Below, in pieces: positions 6,502 to 15,155 of a DNA stretch of 15,155 nt. Under the pieces are notes generated by a model. That model was given only the letters and a program-made list of their open reading frames with translations, made no database searches and was not told the DNA's origin. The stretch's first letter is position 1, and the number at the start of each line of letters is the position of its first letter. This DNA is from Bacteroidales bacterium (GTDB lineage: Bacteria > Bacteroidota > Bacteroidia > Bacteroidales > UBA4181). The position numbers and the translations under genes are program-made. The stretch spans positions 1 to 15,155 of the forward strand of contig JAISDP010000001.1 in assembly GCA_031264715.1 (NCBI GenBank), in the 5' to 3' direction.

Positions 6502-8400
6502 TCACAGACCTTTGGTAAACTTCATATCGGCGAAATAATAAGTGACCGGCGACGGGTTTGGAAACGGATTATTCGGCAAGCCGGACTGACGGGCTAAACA
6601 AAACATGAGTACCCGAAAATGGTAATGGCCGTGCTGAGGATTGGCATAGGTCGCATTGTGATTATCCCGCGTATCCATCGTCCTGTCTGCAAGATTTACG
6701 TCAATGACCACTTCAAACCAATTGCCATTCACATTGTCTTTCGGTATGACCGCAGCTCCGTCTTCCTGATCGGCATTAGTGAATCGATAATCATTGGTAT
6801 TGTCGTTGCCATTAGCAACGAAAGGATTTTGAGGCTCGCAGGCAGTCCAATGCTGGTATCTTGTTAATAACCATATTCTCCGACAATTTGCCCAGCCGGA
6901 GTTAAAAGCCGCAGTTTTCATTGTATTCAATATCGTTTCATCGTCTACCTTTAAGAATACTTTGAATTTAAGATATTTATACAGCTCGAAATCATACCGG
7001 TATTCCCTGGGAAGCGTGAGATCGAAAGTCGGAGCGAAATTCGCACTACCCTGAAAAGGACCGGGTGTTACAGTGAATACACTGTTCGGATCGTCCAGAG
7101 ATTGTATGTCGGGAACTTGCGAATGATCATCGCCGAGTACCCTGACACTGCAAACATACTGGGCAAAATCCACATTCCCGGGATGTGCGAGCCGGGGGTC
7201 GACAGGCGCTTCGTCAGGAAACCAGTCGTCATCAACCAAATCCACGATACCTCTTTGAACATACGGTTCCAATGCCTCGTCAACATCAGGCCCCATCGAA
7301 TACCTGCGATACTTTACCTTTTTTATGTCGCCTTTGTCCAATTTGTAAAGCAGTGCATATATTGCATCAACGGGTTTATTGAGCGTATACTTATACCATT
7401 GGAAATTTTCCACCTTCTGTATGTATGGCTGGTAATCGCCGCCACCGAATGTGTATGTGTTGCCGTTACCGGTCAAACTGTATGTCGGCATTACATTCTT
7501 CACCCCGTCGCGTCCTGTCAGGTCCAGTTCTTCCAGTTCACCGAAATAATACAGGTCGGAAAAGGTTTTCGTGCACAAGGGCATGGAGAATCGGGTAAGG
7601 TCTGCTATGGACCTCAGTGTAGGATTGGCGACACCGTTTGCCCGGAATACAGCCTCCTCGCTCACAAGTATGGTCTTGTCCGGCGATGGCATATTCAGGG
7701 ACAGCGGAGACGCCAGCTCAACCGTATCAATGATATACAGGCCGCTTGCCATTTTGGGGATCATTCTGTAAGTGAAATTGACTGTATTGACCGCATTGGG
7801 CGCAAGGTTATACAATTCAATAACCAAATCGTCATTCCTGGTTTTTGTATTTTCCACCAACTTATTGCTGTCATCCGTATAGTTATATTTTAATTCGACA
7901 AAATCGGCAAGTACTGAATTTAAGCCGTTGCTGTTCGGCCAGTCCACAATTGCAATATCCCTTAGCATGACGGCCCTGGGAGTGGTAACTACCAATTTTG
8001 CCTTGTCCAGTTCCGTATACGGAATCAGGCTACAGGTCTGTGGTATGGACATACTGCCATATTCGTCTATGGAATAAACCTTGATCTGGTAAACTCTCTG
8101 TTCGTTGAGTCCCGGAACGTTGATCCACGAATAGAGCGAATCCAGCACCACGGGTTCGTTGTCGTCAACCTGATACACCGTATAAAGGGCTTTACTCAGG
8201 TTCATGTTTTTTGCCGGTATGCGCCCTTCCTTCATCAGGTCAATTTCCACACGTTCCAAACCAACGCGGTAAATCAGGGTGTCGAACCTGCCCGGGTATA
8301 CAATCTCCCCTTCATACTCTTTCAGGTCCTTGTACATATCCTTGCAGGATACGCAGAACAGCGCCGCCCAAACAGTTAAATAAAAAAGCAAACTTTTCAT
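6502..8400 (-). CDS. DUF4998-type surface lipoprotein of the SusCD operon
   Basis: The gene encodes 632 residues from ATG 8400. The longest open frame would start at a TTG at 8430, but MKSLLFYLTVWAALFCVSC gives a normal lipoprotein signal peptide with Cys19. The N-terminal part (about 19-140) matches the DUF4998 pattern: CKDMYKDLKEYEGEIVYPG, a DTLIYRVGLERVEI strand, then SWINVPGLNEQRVYQIKVYSIDEYGSMS and an ...VVTTPRA end. The C-terminal half is shared with the next gene: SDLYYFGELEELDLTG (281-296), VMPTYSL, YQPYI, a (Y/R)SMGPDVDEALEPYV segment (367-381), FPDEAPVD (394-401), LPREYRYD with YKYLKFKVF, and a final YYFADMKF. An inserted aromatic-rich stretch (RIWLLTRYQHW, 508-518) and HGHYHFRV look suited to ligand contact. 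No catalytic motif is seen. A glycan-binding role beside SusC/SusD is inferred. Confidence 0.88.
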   Translation of the reverse strand: MKSLLFYLTVWAALFCVSCKDMYKDLKEYEGEIVYPGRFDTLIYRVGLERVEIDLMKEGRIPAKNMNLSKALYTVYQVDDNEPVVLDSLYSWINVPGLNEQRVYQIKVYSIDEYGSMSIPQTCSLIPYTELDKAKLVVTTPRAVMLRDIAIVDWPNSNGLNSVLADFVELKYNYTDDSNKLVENTKTRNDDLVIELYNLAPNAVNTVNFTYRMIPKMASGLYIIDTVELASPLSLNMPSPDKTILVSEEAVFRANGVANPTLRSIADLTRFSMPLCTKTFSDLYYFGELEELDLTGRDGVKNVMPTYSLTGNGNTYTFGGGDYQPYIQKVENFQWYKYTLNKPVDAIYALLYKLDKGDIKKVKYRRYSMGPDVDEALEPYVQRGIVDLVDDDWFPDEAPVDPRLAHPGNVDFAQYVCSVRVLGDDHSQVPDIQSLDDPNSVFTVTPGPFQGSANFAPTFDLTLPREYRYDFELYKYLKFKVFLKVDDETILNTMKTAAFNSGWANCRRIWLLTRYQHWTACEPQNPFVANGNDNTNDYRFTNADQEDGAAVIPKDNVNGNWFEVVIDVNLADRTMDTRDNHNATYANPQHGHYHFRVLMFCLARQSGLPNNPFPNPSPVTYYFADMKFTKGL

Positions 8401-8430
8401 ATTCTTATTTCTATGCATTAATGTATTCAA

Positions 8431-9762
8431 TTAATTAATTAGATGATAACCTTCATTATCCGGCTTCACAAAACTTCCGAAAAGCGTAATCTCCGACAGG
8501 TTAGCGCCTTCCTGGGGATTATCGGGTTGTTGGAAACTTCCTAATTTTTCATACCTGAACCAGCGTACAGGACGTGTAAACTGGGGTTCTTCAGGATAAA
8601 ACAGCGCCATATCGCCGGCTCTGCCAATGGCGAGTTGCTCCAATAGCGGCATTGCAGTTGGCGGCACCCATACCATCCGGTTTGAACAGCGTTCCCAAAC
8701 CGGCGGATTGACGTCTTCGTTCAATACCCACATGGCATAATGTCCTACATTCCAGGTGTTGGCCCTAATCGGGCCGCCGAAATATATTCCAATGAGGTCG
8801 TTATTGTCGCCTTGAAACCGTTGGTGAGTCAGGCAACGGCTAAGCTGGTACCAGCCGCCAAGATAAATCAGTACGTTCCAGTTATTTCCCTGACCCCTGA
8901 CCCCTGTCCGGCCTATATTTTCCGTTGAGCCGGTACCGCCGGTATGAATGAAATTAAGGATATTGCCCTCATCAATGATGTCGTCGATAAGATAGGCATT
9001 TCGTCCTTCAACCAGATTCCCGTAAAGTTGCGGGATACCGCCTACCGAATCGTTGGGTTGCGGAAGCGTCATTTTTACCTTGTCCAGCCTTTCATCCTTG
9101 AGCAGGGCGAGTTTCCCGTAGGAAAACAGTTTTGTACTGTTTTCGTAGATGTCGCCCACCCGGACAAACACTTCTATTTCATTATTATCCAAATCATTCA
9201 GGTCTTCGACATATACCCTGTCTTTTTCAAGTTTTGAAGAAAAAGCCTTGATGACTTCGCGCGAAACGCCGTTTTGTTTGAATTTCATAGTGACAAACAC
9301 GTTGATATCCCATTCCCATACATTTTCCCATTCCACAAAAAATGAATTGAAGGACCTCTTTAGCACCAAGGTGTTTGCTACCGTATTCAGCGCCGCTTCT
9401 AACGGCTTTACCGGGTATGTCCTTTCTTCGGAGCGCACCCCGGCGCGGTTGGTGGCATAGAGTTTCACATTATATGAAATGGTATCGGCAAAACCAATAA
9501 CATCCAAAGAATCGCTAAAGAATGACGTCGAAAAGGAGAGTGTTTTTCCCCTTTCATTGATATATTCGGCTTTCACTTCAAGTACGTCCCTGTCGCGCGG
9601 AACAGTGTAATAAAACCTGACGCCTCCAGGCATCGATTTCCATGTTACATTTGTTGGTATGCCCGGAGGAGCGCCACTGGCGGATATTTCATAACGCTCC
9701 TTTTCGGTGCACGAACCGAGATATCCGCAAAAAAGTATTAACAATAAGAGTCTTGTTTTCAT
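8431..9762 (-). CDS. DUF4959/DUF5126/DUF5000-type surface lipoprotein
   Basis: The gene encodes 443 residues from ATG 9762, starting 17 bases after the SusD stop. The signal peptide ends LGSC with Cys18. Residues about 20-120 fit DUF4959: YEISASGAPPGIPTNV, then PGGVRFYYTVPRDRDVLEVKAEY, SFFSDSLDVIGFADT and the NVKLYATNRAGVRSE ending, a fibronectin-like fold. About 121-225 fits the middle DUF5126 region with a SFFVEWENVWEWDINVFV stretch. About 240-432 fits the C-terminal DUF5000 region, which resembles a discoidin or F5/8 type C jelly-roll (GRTGVRG, WNVLIYLGGWYQLSR, RWFRYEKLGSF, SEITLFGSF). This three-part layout is characteristic of lipoproteins that follow SusD in polysaccharide utilisation loci. 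It is probably a cell-surface glycan-binding protein; its ligand is unknown. The stop is 30 bases before the next start. Confidence 0.9.
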   Translation of the reverse strand: MKTRLLLLILFCGYLGSCTEKERYEISASGAPPGIPTNVTWKSMPGGVRFYYTVPRDRDVLEVKAEYINERGKTLSFSTSFFSDSLDVIGFADTISYNVKLYATNRAGVRSEERTYPVKPLEAALNTVANTLVLKRSFNSFFVEWENVWEWDINVFVTMKFKQNGVSREVIKAFSSKLEKDRVYVEDLNDLDNNEIEVFVRVGDIYENSTKLFSYGKLALLKDERLDKVKMTLPQPNDSVGGIPQLYGNLVEGRNAYLIDDIIDEGNILNFIHTGGTGSTENIGRTGVRGQGNNWNVLIYLGGWYQLSRCLTHQRFQGDNNDLIGIYFGGPIRANTWNVGHYAMWVLNEDVNPPVWERCSNRMVWVPPTAMPLLEQLAIGRAGDMALFYPEEPQFTRPVRWFRYEKLGSFQQPDNPQEGANLSEITLFGSFVKPDNEGYHLIN

Positions 9763-9779
9763 ATCATTTATTTATTGAA

Positions 9780-11777
9780 TTATTCCCAGCTTGGGTTTTG
9801 TTTCAGGTTTCCGTTTGTATTCAACTCATTCAGGTCAACAGGCCACAAGTAGTCTCTTGTGGAGAACTGCCTGACCTGTTTCGGTTCCAGCATGAAAAAT
9901 GATTCTACCGAGGTTCCCTTGGAATCCCATCCCAATATGGGATTGTTAAATTCATCTTCACATCTCAAATGCCGTAACATATCCCAGAAGCGGCTTCCCT
10001 CGAAAGCAAGTTCTATCCCTCTTTCCTGAAGGATAATGTCTCTCATTCCGTCTTTGGCGGTATGTTTGTTCGGGGTATTTTTGGCAATTGCCCAGGCGTT
10101 CTCAACTGTAGGAATGCCCGCTCTCAGGCGCACTTCATTGATGGCTTCCAGTACTTCCTGTACCGGTCCCGAATATTCGTTCAGCGCTTCGGCTTTCATA
10201 AGATACAGGTCGGCCAAACGTATGATGGGATACGGATACCTCACAATTCTCTGCCACCACTGGCATTGCGATTCGGGATGCACAAATTTTTTGATACCTA
10301 TCCCCGAACTGTAATATTCATACGGGAAAGCTCCGCTGTAGCCTCCTACGCCGTCAGCATACATGTCGGTGGGAATCCTTAAAAAATATGTGCGCCAATA
10401 TCCGCTTGTAACTGCCAGATTGGCATAAAACCGCGGCTCCCTGTTCAGATAGAACCCAATGGTAGGTTTACCGGGTTGCAGGATACCACGCCATTCGCCA
10501 ATGGTACTCTCATCGGGAGTTAAGGTAATGTCGAACATTGAAGGGGTATCAAAATAAAGGTCCTCATCAATCGGCAACCCTCTCTCGGTGTAATATCGCG
10601 CCGCCACATTGTAAGAAGCCGACAACCAATTGTGTGCAAATGCTGTTTGTGATTCGGCGTAAACCGAACCCATAAAATTGCCGGGGGGAATACGCATTTG
10701 GCACAATTCCTGGAAATCGCCCATACCGCCCTGGCCGCCGGTCCAGTTTGTATTTGAGTATCCCCATATCAATTCACTGTTCCACGGGTCGGTCACCACT
10801 TCCCTCAAACTGTAATGCGTTCTGATTCTTTCTTCATTCAGGCCAAATTCTTCCTCATCATATAAACGGGGCGGCTTCTCATAGCGGTATAATTTTTTCC
10901 CGCGCGACAGGCAATACTTAATCGCAGCGTCCGCAGCGTCTGCCGCAGCTTTCCACTTGGCCATCCTGGTTTCCTCGCTATCGTCCATTGAGAAATAGGG
11001 TTGACCGTCGAAGTCCAGGAAATTGCTGTAATAAGCCTTGTTACCGCTGAAAAAAGGACTTGCCCGGTAAAGAAGCACACGGGCTTTGATCGCCATCGCC
11101 GCCGCCCTGTCGACAGTCCCCCACTCGCTGCGTTCTACCTCTTCTTTAAGATAAGGTATGGATTCGTCAATCATGCGGAGAATAAAATCGAAACATTCTT
11201 CCACTTTGGCGCGCCTCAGGAACAGGTCATCCTTAACAGCATCCAGCGGTACAACCGTTTCGGTAATAATAACGGGGCCATATTGACGCAACAGCAGGAA
11301 ATGAAAATATCCTATCAGAAATTTCGCCTGCGCCCGCCACTCTTCGCGTTCCACATCTCCAATATCGGGAATACCGTCAAGATACGAGAGAAAGATGTTG
11401 CAGGTACGTATTCCTTCATACATGCATTTGGATCCGCCGACGCCGGACCATAAACCCAGCTGTGTCTGCGAGTTCGACGGCGATTGAAATCCTCTCATAA
11501 TCCTTGTACCGCGAAGCTGGTTGTTTCCGATCATGTCGGGTCTTCCAACAAATTCATCGCCCAGAAGCCATGTTGAATTGTGCGTTATATGGTCTTCGGG
11601 CAGATATGTGTACATTTTTGCCAACCCTTGCAAGGCACTCAACCTTGACCGATATATGTCGTCGAGCGACATCTCGGCGTCCGGCACTACATTCAGATAA
11701 TCGCATGATGTGAATACGCTACAGGCACACGCCATGTACAAAAACAATATCCTTCTTATTCTGTTCATGTCCTTCAT
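9780..11777 (-). CDS. SusD/RagB-family outer-membrane lipoprotein
   Basis: The gene encodes 665 residues from ATG 11777; a second ATG at 11768 (MNRIRR) is equally possible and also gives a good signal peptide. The lipobox is VFTSC, Cys25 in the long form. SusD landmarks are all present in order: CDYLNVVPDAEMSLDDIY at the mature N-terminus, the EWRAQAKFLIGYFHFLLLRQYGPV helix pair near 146-169, YPYPIIRLADLYLMKAEALN near 514-533 with the EAINEVRLRAGIP helix, then ERGIELAFEGSRFWDMLRHL near 585-604, and a C-terminal LKQNPSWE. Length is at the upper end for the family. It acts at the cell surface as the lid and binding partner of the SusC-like porin encoded 12 bases upstream. The substrate cannot be predicted from sequence alone. 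Confidence 0.97.
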   Translation of the reverse strand: MKDMNRIRRILFLYMACACSVFTSCDYLNVVPDAEMSLDDIYRSRLSALQGLAKMYTYLPEDHITHNSTWLLGDEFVGRPDMIGNNQLRGTRIMRGFQSPSNSQTQLGLWSGVGGSKCMYEGIRTCNIFLSYLDGIPDIGDVEREEWRAQAKFLIGYFHFLLLRQYGPVIITETVVPLDAVKDDLFLRRAKVEECFDFILRMIDESIPYLKEEVERSEWGTVDRAAAMAIKARVLLYRASPFFSGNKAYYSNFLDFDGQPYFSMDDSEETRMAKWKAAADAADAAIKYCLSRGKKLYRYEKPPRLYDEEEFGLNEERIRTHYSLREVVTDPWNSELIWGYSNTNWTGGQGGMGDFQELCQMRIPPGNFMGSVYAESQTAFAHNWLSASYNVAARYYTERGLPIDEDLYFDTPSMFDITLTPDESTIGEWRGILQPGKPTIGFYLNREPRFYANLAVTSGYWRTYFLRIPTDMYADGVGGYSGAFPYEYYSSGIGIKKFVHPESQCQWWQRIVRYPYPIIRLADLYLMKAEALNEYSGPVQEVLEAINEVRLRAGIPTVENAWAIAKNTPNKHTAKDGMRDIILQERGIELAFEGSRFWDMLRHLRCEDEFNNPILGWDSKGTSVESFFMLEPKQVRQFSTRDYLWPVDLNELNTNGNLKQNPSWE

Positions 11778-11789
11778 ATTATTTATTCA

Positions 11790-14700
11790 TTAAAAATCGA
11801 GATGTATTCCTATGTTGAAACGTTTATTAGGCGGATATTTTAACCCGTTCCTTCCCATTTCGGGATCCCATAATTTAAACGAGCTTAGCGCCAGCAGATT
11901 TTCGCTGCTGAAATATATGCGGCAGGTTTCCAAGCCTATTTTTTCGAATCCGGGTAACTTGTAACCGATTTCGAGGGACTTTAGCCGCATGAATGAACCA
12001 TCGCGCAACCACCAGGAAGACTGTTGCGTATTATTATTTATCGGCTCAACCGACAAACGTGGATAGAACGCATGTACGTCGCGGTTTGTTTCGCTCCAGT
12101 GGTCGCGCGCTACCATTTGCAAAGCGTTGCGCTTACCCCTTCCGGTAGTGGCAAAAGGCGCTATGCCCTGAGCCGTACCGCTTGCATCAGTACCTACACC
12201 CGGATTAATGAAAAATGATACCAGTGCGTTTCCCTGAAAGAATACCGAAAAGTCAAACCTTTTATATCCCATGCTAAACCCGAAACCATACTGCATTTGG
12301 GGTACGGTAGGGTATCCCATATACACCCTGTCATTTTCGTTGACAACGCCGTCTCCGTTGATATCCTTATATTTGATATCGCCTGCCATCACGGGCTGCC
12401 ACTGTTCGGGCGAATTGGCGACCTCCAGTTCGTCAACAAAAAGTCTTTCGGCTACCAGTCCGGACTGCTGGTTATAGTTACGGCCTATTCGGGACAAATG
12501 CCGGTTGTCCTTGTACTCTTTTTCATCCAGCGCTACAAGTTCATTGTCCGTATAGGTGAACGTGCCGCGCCCGGTTATCCATAAATCCTGCGAAAAGGAA
12601 TGTTGGATGTCAATGGAACCGTCAAATCCCCGCGATTTGATTTCACCGGTATTTCCCTGAATGTTGCCGCCGGATGATTCAAATCCTGCTGATCTTGGAA
12701 TATTTTCCCGGACAAGATAAATATTTCTGCGGTTTTCCCAGAAGACGTCCGCCTGCAGCTTCACTATTTCATTCTTAAAAAAGCTTACCTCGGTACCCAG
12801 ATTGTATTTGGTCGACAGTTCCCAGGTAATGTCGGGGTTGGCGTAACGGGTAATAAGATAGCTCGCGTAGCCGGTTGACATTGTCTCGCCGAAATTATAT
12901 GTCGGACCGCCTGAAATTTGCGACAGGAATCCGAAACGTTTATCCCTGTCGGTTATCGCATCATTTCCGCCCGTACCAATGGTGGCTTTCAATTTAAACA
13001 CGCTGACAATATCCTTCACCGGGTCCCAGAATTTTTCGTTCGCCGCCGACCATGCCAGGCCAAATGCGGGGAAAAAACCGAACTGTTTGGAACCGGTGAA
13101 TTTTTCGGAACCGTTATATCCGAATGAAAAATCGGCAAAATAGCGGTTGTCGAAATTATAGGTGAACCTGCCTGAGATGCCGAGATTCCTTTCGGGCATC
13201 AATTCAAATCCCCTTACTGACATTGAGTTCGGGTAAAGAAGGTTTTCCTGCATAATGCCCACGATGGTTCCACCCAGATTGTGCCTGTTAAACGAATTGC
13301 TCCAGTTGAATATCGCTTCATAATAATACTGGGTGTCTGACTCTTTTGTAACAGACGGAGTACCCAGGTATGGAAACCCGACATTGGGTTCAAGGGCATA
13401 AAGCTTATATTGCCCGGTAATCTGATTGTAACTTTCCAGACCGAAATAACGCGGAGCATACGATCTCCTGGTTGAGTTTAGACCATGATTACTGATGGAT
13501 GCCTTAAACTGAAAGTTAAGACCGGGAGTAATAAAATTCAGATCCTGTATTAATGTAGCCATAGCGATGACCGTATTCTCATAGCGGTTTTCAAATCCCC
13601 TTACCATTTCCGCGTATGGATTGAGCGCCACTGCATTATTGGAAAGCAGCGTACTTCCGAAAAGAATATAATCCGCGCCCCGATGCTCTTCATCCGGTTC
13701 ATATACAAAAGGAAAATCAACAGGAGAGGTATTCATGATATCATTCCATATTCCTGTTGCGGTCTTGTTAGGGCCGTTATAACGTTCGAAACGTCCGTTA
13801 ATACGGGTATCGAGTTTGGTAGTGCTTGTCAGGTTAAACGTTACATTCGTCCTGATATTGACGCGATTAATAGAAATGTTGTTGTTGAAATTATTCAGCT
13901 TGTCCACTTTCAACAATCCGTTTTCTTTCTCGTATCCCACTGCAACAAAATAGTTGGCCACTTTGCCGCCGCCCGAAACATTGACGTTCGCCCTCGTGTT
14001 CATTGTAGTTTTGTTGAACAGTTCGTTATACCAGTCGATATTCGGATATAACATTGAATTTTCATTTCTTTGTGTCGACAAAATCTTCTGCTCGGAATAA
14101 GGCAGGCCGTCTTCGGGAGTGCGTGCAATTGAAGCTTCATTGTACAGTCTCATATATTCCACTCCATCGAGGAATTTTGGTATTTGTGTCGGCACGGCTA
14201 CCTGTACATCCAAACGTGCGCTTACCCTGGCCGGCCCTTCGCGTCCCGACTTTGTAATTACCGAGATGATACCGTTTGCGCTTCGTGCGCCATACATAAC
14301 GGTAGCGGAAGCGTCCTTCATCACGGAGAAACTTTCAATATCGTCGGGGTTCAACCTTGCCAGGTCATTGCTTGTCGCTTCAAAACCGTCAATCAGGATG
14401 AGCGGATTCACTCTGCCGGCATCCCCGAATGTAGTAACGCCGCGCACAAAAAACTCGGCATTATCAGCGCCCGGCTCGCCGGTGGTTTGATACGAAATCA
14501 CGCCCGAAATCTTTCCCGCCAAAGCGGTTGTCAGATTTGACGAAGCTACTTTCAACTCGGATACTTTCACTGTCTCGATCGAAGCAACCAGGTTACTTTT
14601 CTTCTGTTTACCAAATGCAGTAACCACTACTTCTTCAAATTGGGCCGTATCATCATACAGTTCCAATTCGATAACGTTTCGCGTACCGGGTATTATTTCC

Positions 14701-14990
14701 ACCTGTTTTTTCCCAACAAATGAGAAAACAAGCGTCTCCTGCGAACCAACGTCAATGGAAAATTCCCCGTTAGCGTCGGTCGCCGTACCCCTTGTTGTGC
14801 CCTGTACAAAGACGGTAACACCGGGCAACAGGCTTCCGTCGACCGCATCTTTCACAACGCCGGTAACCCTTTTACCCGGACTTTGTCCGTACATGCTCAC
14901 GCTTTGTCCTGAAAGGAACATCGCTAAAGCCAACCAAATTATTCCGGCGATTCTTCCGCGAAACAATTGTATAGCCACATTACTCCCCAT
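11790..14990 (-). CDS. SusC/RagA-family TonB-dependent outer-membrane transporter
   Basis: The gene encodes 1066 residues from ATG 14990 with a signal peptide ending about SMYGQ (36). Residues about 41-115 form the carboxypeptidase-regulatory-like domain (VTGVVKDAVDGSLLPGVTVFVQGT, then GTATDANGEFSI). EEVVVTAFGKQKKSNL near 119-134 contains the TonB box and SusC-type signature. The plug follows to about 247 (AGKISGV, FFVRGVTTFG, PLILIDGFE, LNPDDIESFSVMKDASATVMYGARSANGIISVITK), all classic. The rest is the 22-strand barrel, ending in KRFNIGIHLDF with the terminal Phe used for barrel insertion. No N-terminal STN (anti-sigma signalling) domain is visible, so signalling through a partner anti-sigma factor is not supported by this protein. 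It is the energised import channel paired with the SusD-like protein, and leads the operon. Confidence 0.97.
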   Translation of the reverse strand: MGSNVAIQLFRGRIAGIIWLALAMFLSGQSVSMYGQSPGKRVTGVVKDAVDGSLLPGVTVFVQGTTRGTATDANGEFSIDVGSQETLVFSFVGKKQVEIIPGTRNVIELELYDDTAQFEEVVVTAFGKQKKSNLVASIETVKVSELKVASSNLTTALAGKISGVISYQTTGEPGADNAEFFVRGVTTFGDAGRVNPLILIDGFEATSNDLARLNPDDIESFSVMKDASATVMYGARSANGIISVITKSGREGPARVSARLDVQVAVPTQIPKFLDGVEYMRLYNEASIARTPEDGLPYSEQKILSTQRNENSMLYPNIDWYNELFNKTTMNTRANVNVSGGGKVANYFVAVGYEKENGLLKVDKLNNFNNNISINRVNIRTNVTFNLTSTTKLDTRINGRFERYNGPNKTATGIWNDIMNTSPVDFPFVYEPDEEHRGADYILFGSTLLSNNAVALNPYAEMVRGFENRYENTVIAMATLIQDLNFITPGLNFQFKASISNHGLNSTRRSYAPRYFGLESYNQITGQYKLYALEPNVGFPYLGTPSVTKESDTQYYYEAIFNWSNSFNRHNLGGTIVGIMQENLLYPNSMSVRGFELMPERNLGISGRFTYNFDNRYFADFSFGYNGSEKFTGSKQFGFFPAFGLAWSAANEKFWDPVKDIVSVFKLKATIGTGGNDAITDRDKRFGFLSQISGGPTYNFGETMSTGYASYLITRYANPDITWELSTKYNLGTEVSFFKNEIVKLQADVFWENRRNIYLVRENIPRSAGFESSGGNIQGNTGEIKSRGFDGSIDIQHSFSQDLWITGRGTFTYTDNELVALDEKEYKDNRHLSRIGRNYNQQSGLVAERLFVDELEVANSPEQWQPVMAGDIKYKDINGDGVVNENDRVYMGYPTVPQMQYGFGFSMGYKRFDFSVFFQGNALVSFFINPGVGTDASGTAQGIAPFATTGRGKRNALQMVARDHWSETNRDVHAFYPRLSVEPINNNTQQSSWWLRDGSFMRLKSLEIGYKLPGFEKIGLETCRIYFSSENLLALSSFKLWDPEMGRNGLKYPPNKRFNIGIHLDF

Positions 14991-15107
14991 AAAATTAAAT
15001 ATTTAAAAAAATTGAGAACTGAAGTTTTTGATCCCATAAATACATTATTGATCCTTATGGAATATAATACACTTTCATGCGGGGGCATCTATGGGGTAAC
15101 AGTAAAA

Positions 15108-15141
15108 AAAAGTTAGCTGCGGGTGTAAATCCATCGGCAAA
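15108..15141 (-). promoter_or_regulatory. Possible promoter of the SusCD operon
   Basis: On the minus strand TTTG (15141 to 15138) and TAACTTTT (15115 to 15108) are separated by 22 bases. The second is one base off the Bacteroides -7 element TAnnTTTG. The leader would be about 110 bases and AT-rich near the SusC ATG, with no Shine-Dalgarno sequence. It is the best match in 14991-15155, but a second imperfect -7 candidate (TATTTATG) lies closer to the gene and the upstream region is cut by the window edge. Confidence 0.35.
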
Positions 15142-15155
15142 TGTCTGAACGAAGA

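Noticed and set aside
7102..7893. Long plus-strand open frame of 263 codons
   Set aside because: It lies wholly antisense to the DUF4998-type lipoprotein gene, whose domains and signal peptide are clear; the plus-strand translation shows no domain, signal peptide or leader.
8401..8430. TTG start giving a longer DUF4998-type protein
   Set aside because: The extension would put ten polar residues before a complete signal peptide that starts at ATG 8400.
15001..15155. Riboswitch or structured leader upstream of the SusC gene
   Set aside because: Only short, weak pairings are visible (for example ATGC-CCCC-GCAT on the minus strand); no recognisable riboswitch core was seen and the region is cut by the window edge.

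Overview
The window looks like the chromosome of a Bacteroidales-type member of the Bacteroidota. It carries a SusC/SusD pair followed by lipoproteins of the DUF4959 and DUF4998 kinds. AT-rich leaders stand before the ATGs with no clear Shine-Dalgarno sequence, and there are promoter matches to the Bacteroides form TTTG-N19..25-TAnnTTTG. Seven of the eight genes read on the minus strand; the exception is an insertion-sequence transposase. No rRNA, tRNA, CRISPR or carbohydrate-active enzyme was seen, and no gap between genes exceeds about 210 bases.

Positions 15155 down to 4629 (minus strand) hold a compact outer-membrane uptake operon: SusC-like TonB-dependent transporter, SusD-like lipoprotein, a DUF4959/DUF5126/DUF5000-type lipoprotein, a DUF4998-type lipoprotein, and a fifth lipoprotein whose C-terminal half is paralogous to that of the fourth. 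Gaps are 12 to about 30 bases, and a 10-bp hairpin at 4535-4560 probably ends the transcript. Together these encode a surface glycan-binding and import machine. No hydrolase or regulator lies in the window, so the substrate cannot be named.

Positions 4442 down to 1 (minus strand) hold a small unrecognised secreted protein and two paralogous 6-bladed beta-propeller lipoproteins.

The propeller gene nearest the window start is broken. An ISAzo13-family insertion sequence (about 879-2187), with imperfect 28-bp terminal inverted repeats and a 5-bp direct repeat CCTTT, splits it after codon 49. Removing the element plus one repeat copy rejoins the gene exactly in frame. The element has a strong Bacteroides-type promoter at its left end. 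Its transposase frame has no stop codon before the right end, so the last 19 codons and the stop come from the antisense strand of the interrupted gene. This is the most striking structure in the window. I did not find convincing evidence of a wholly new multi-gene system.
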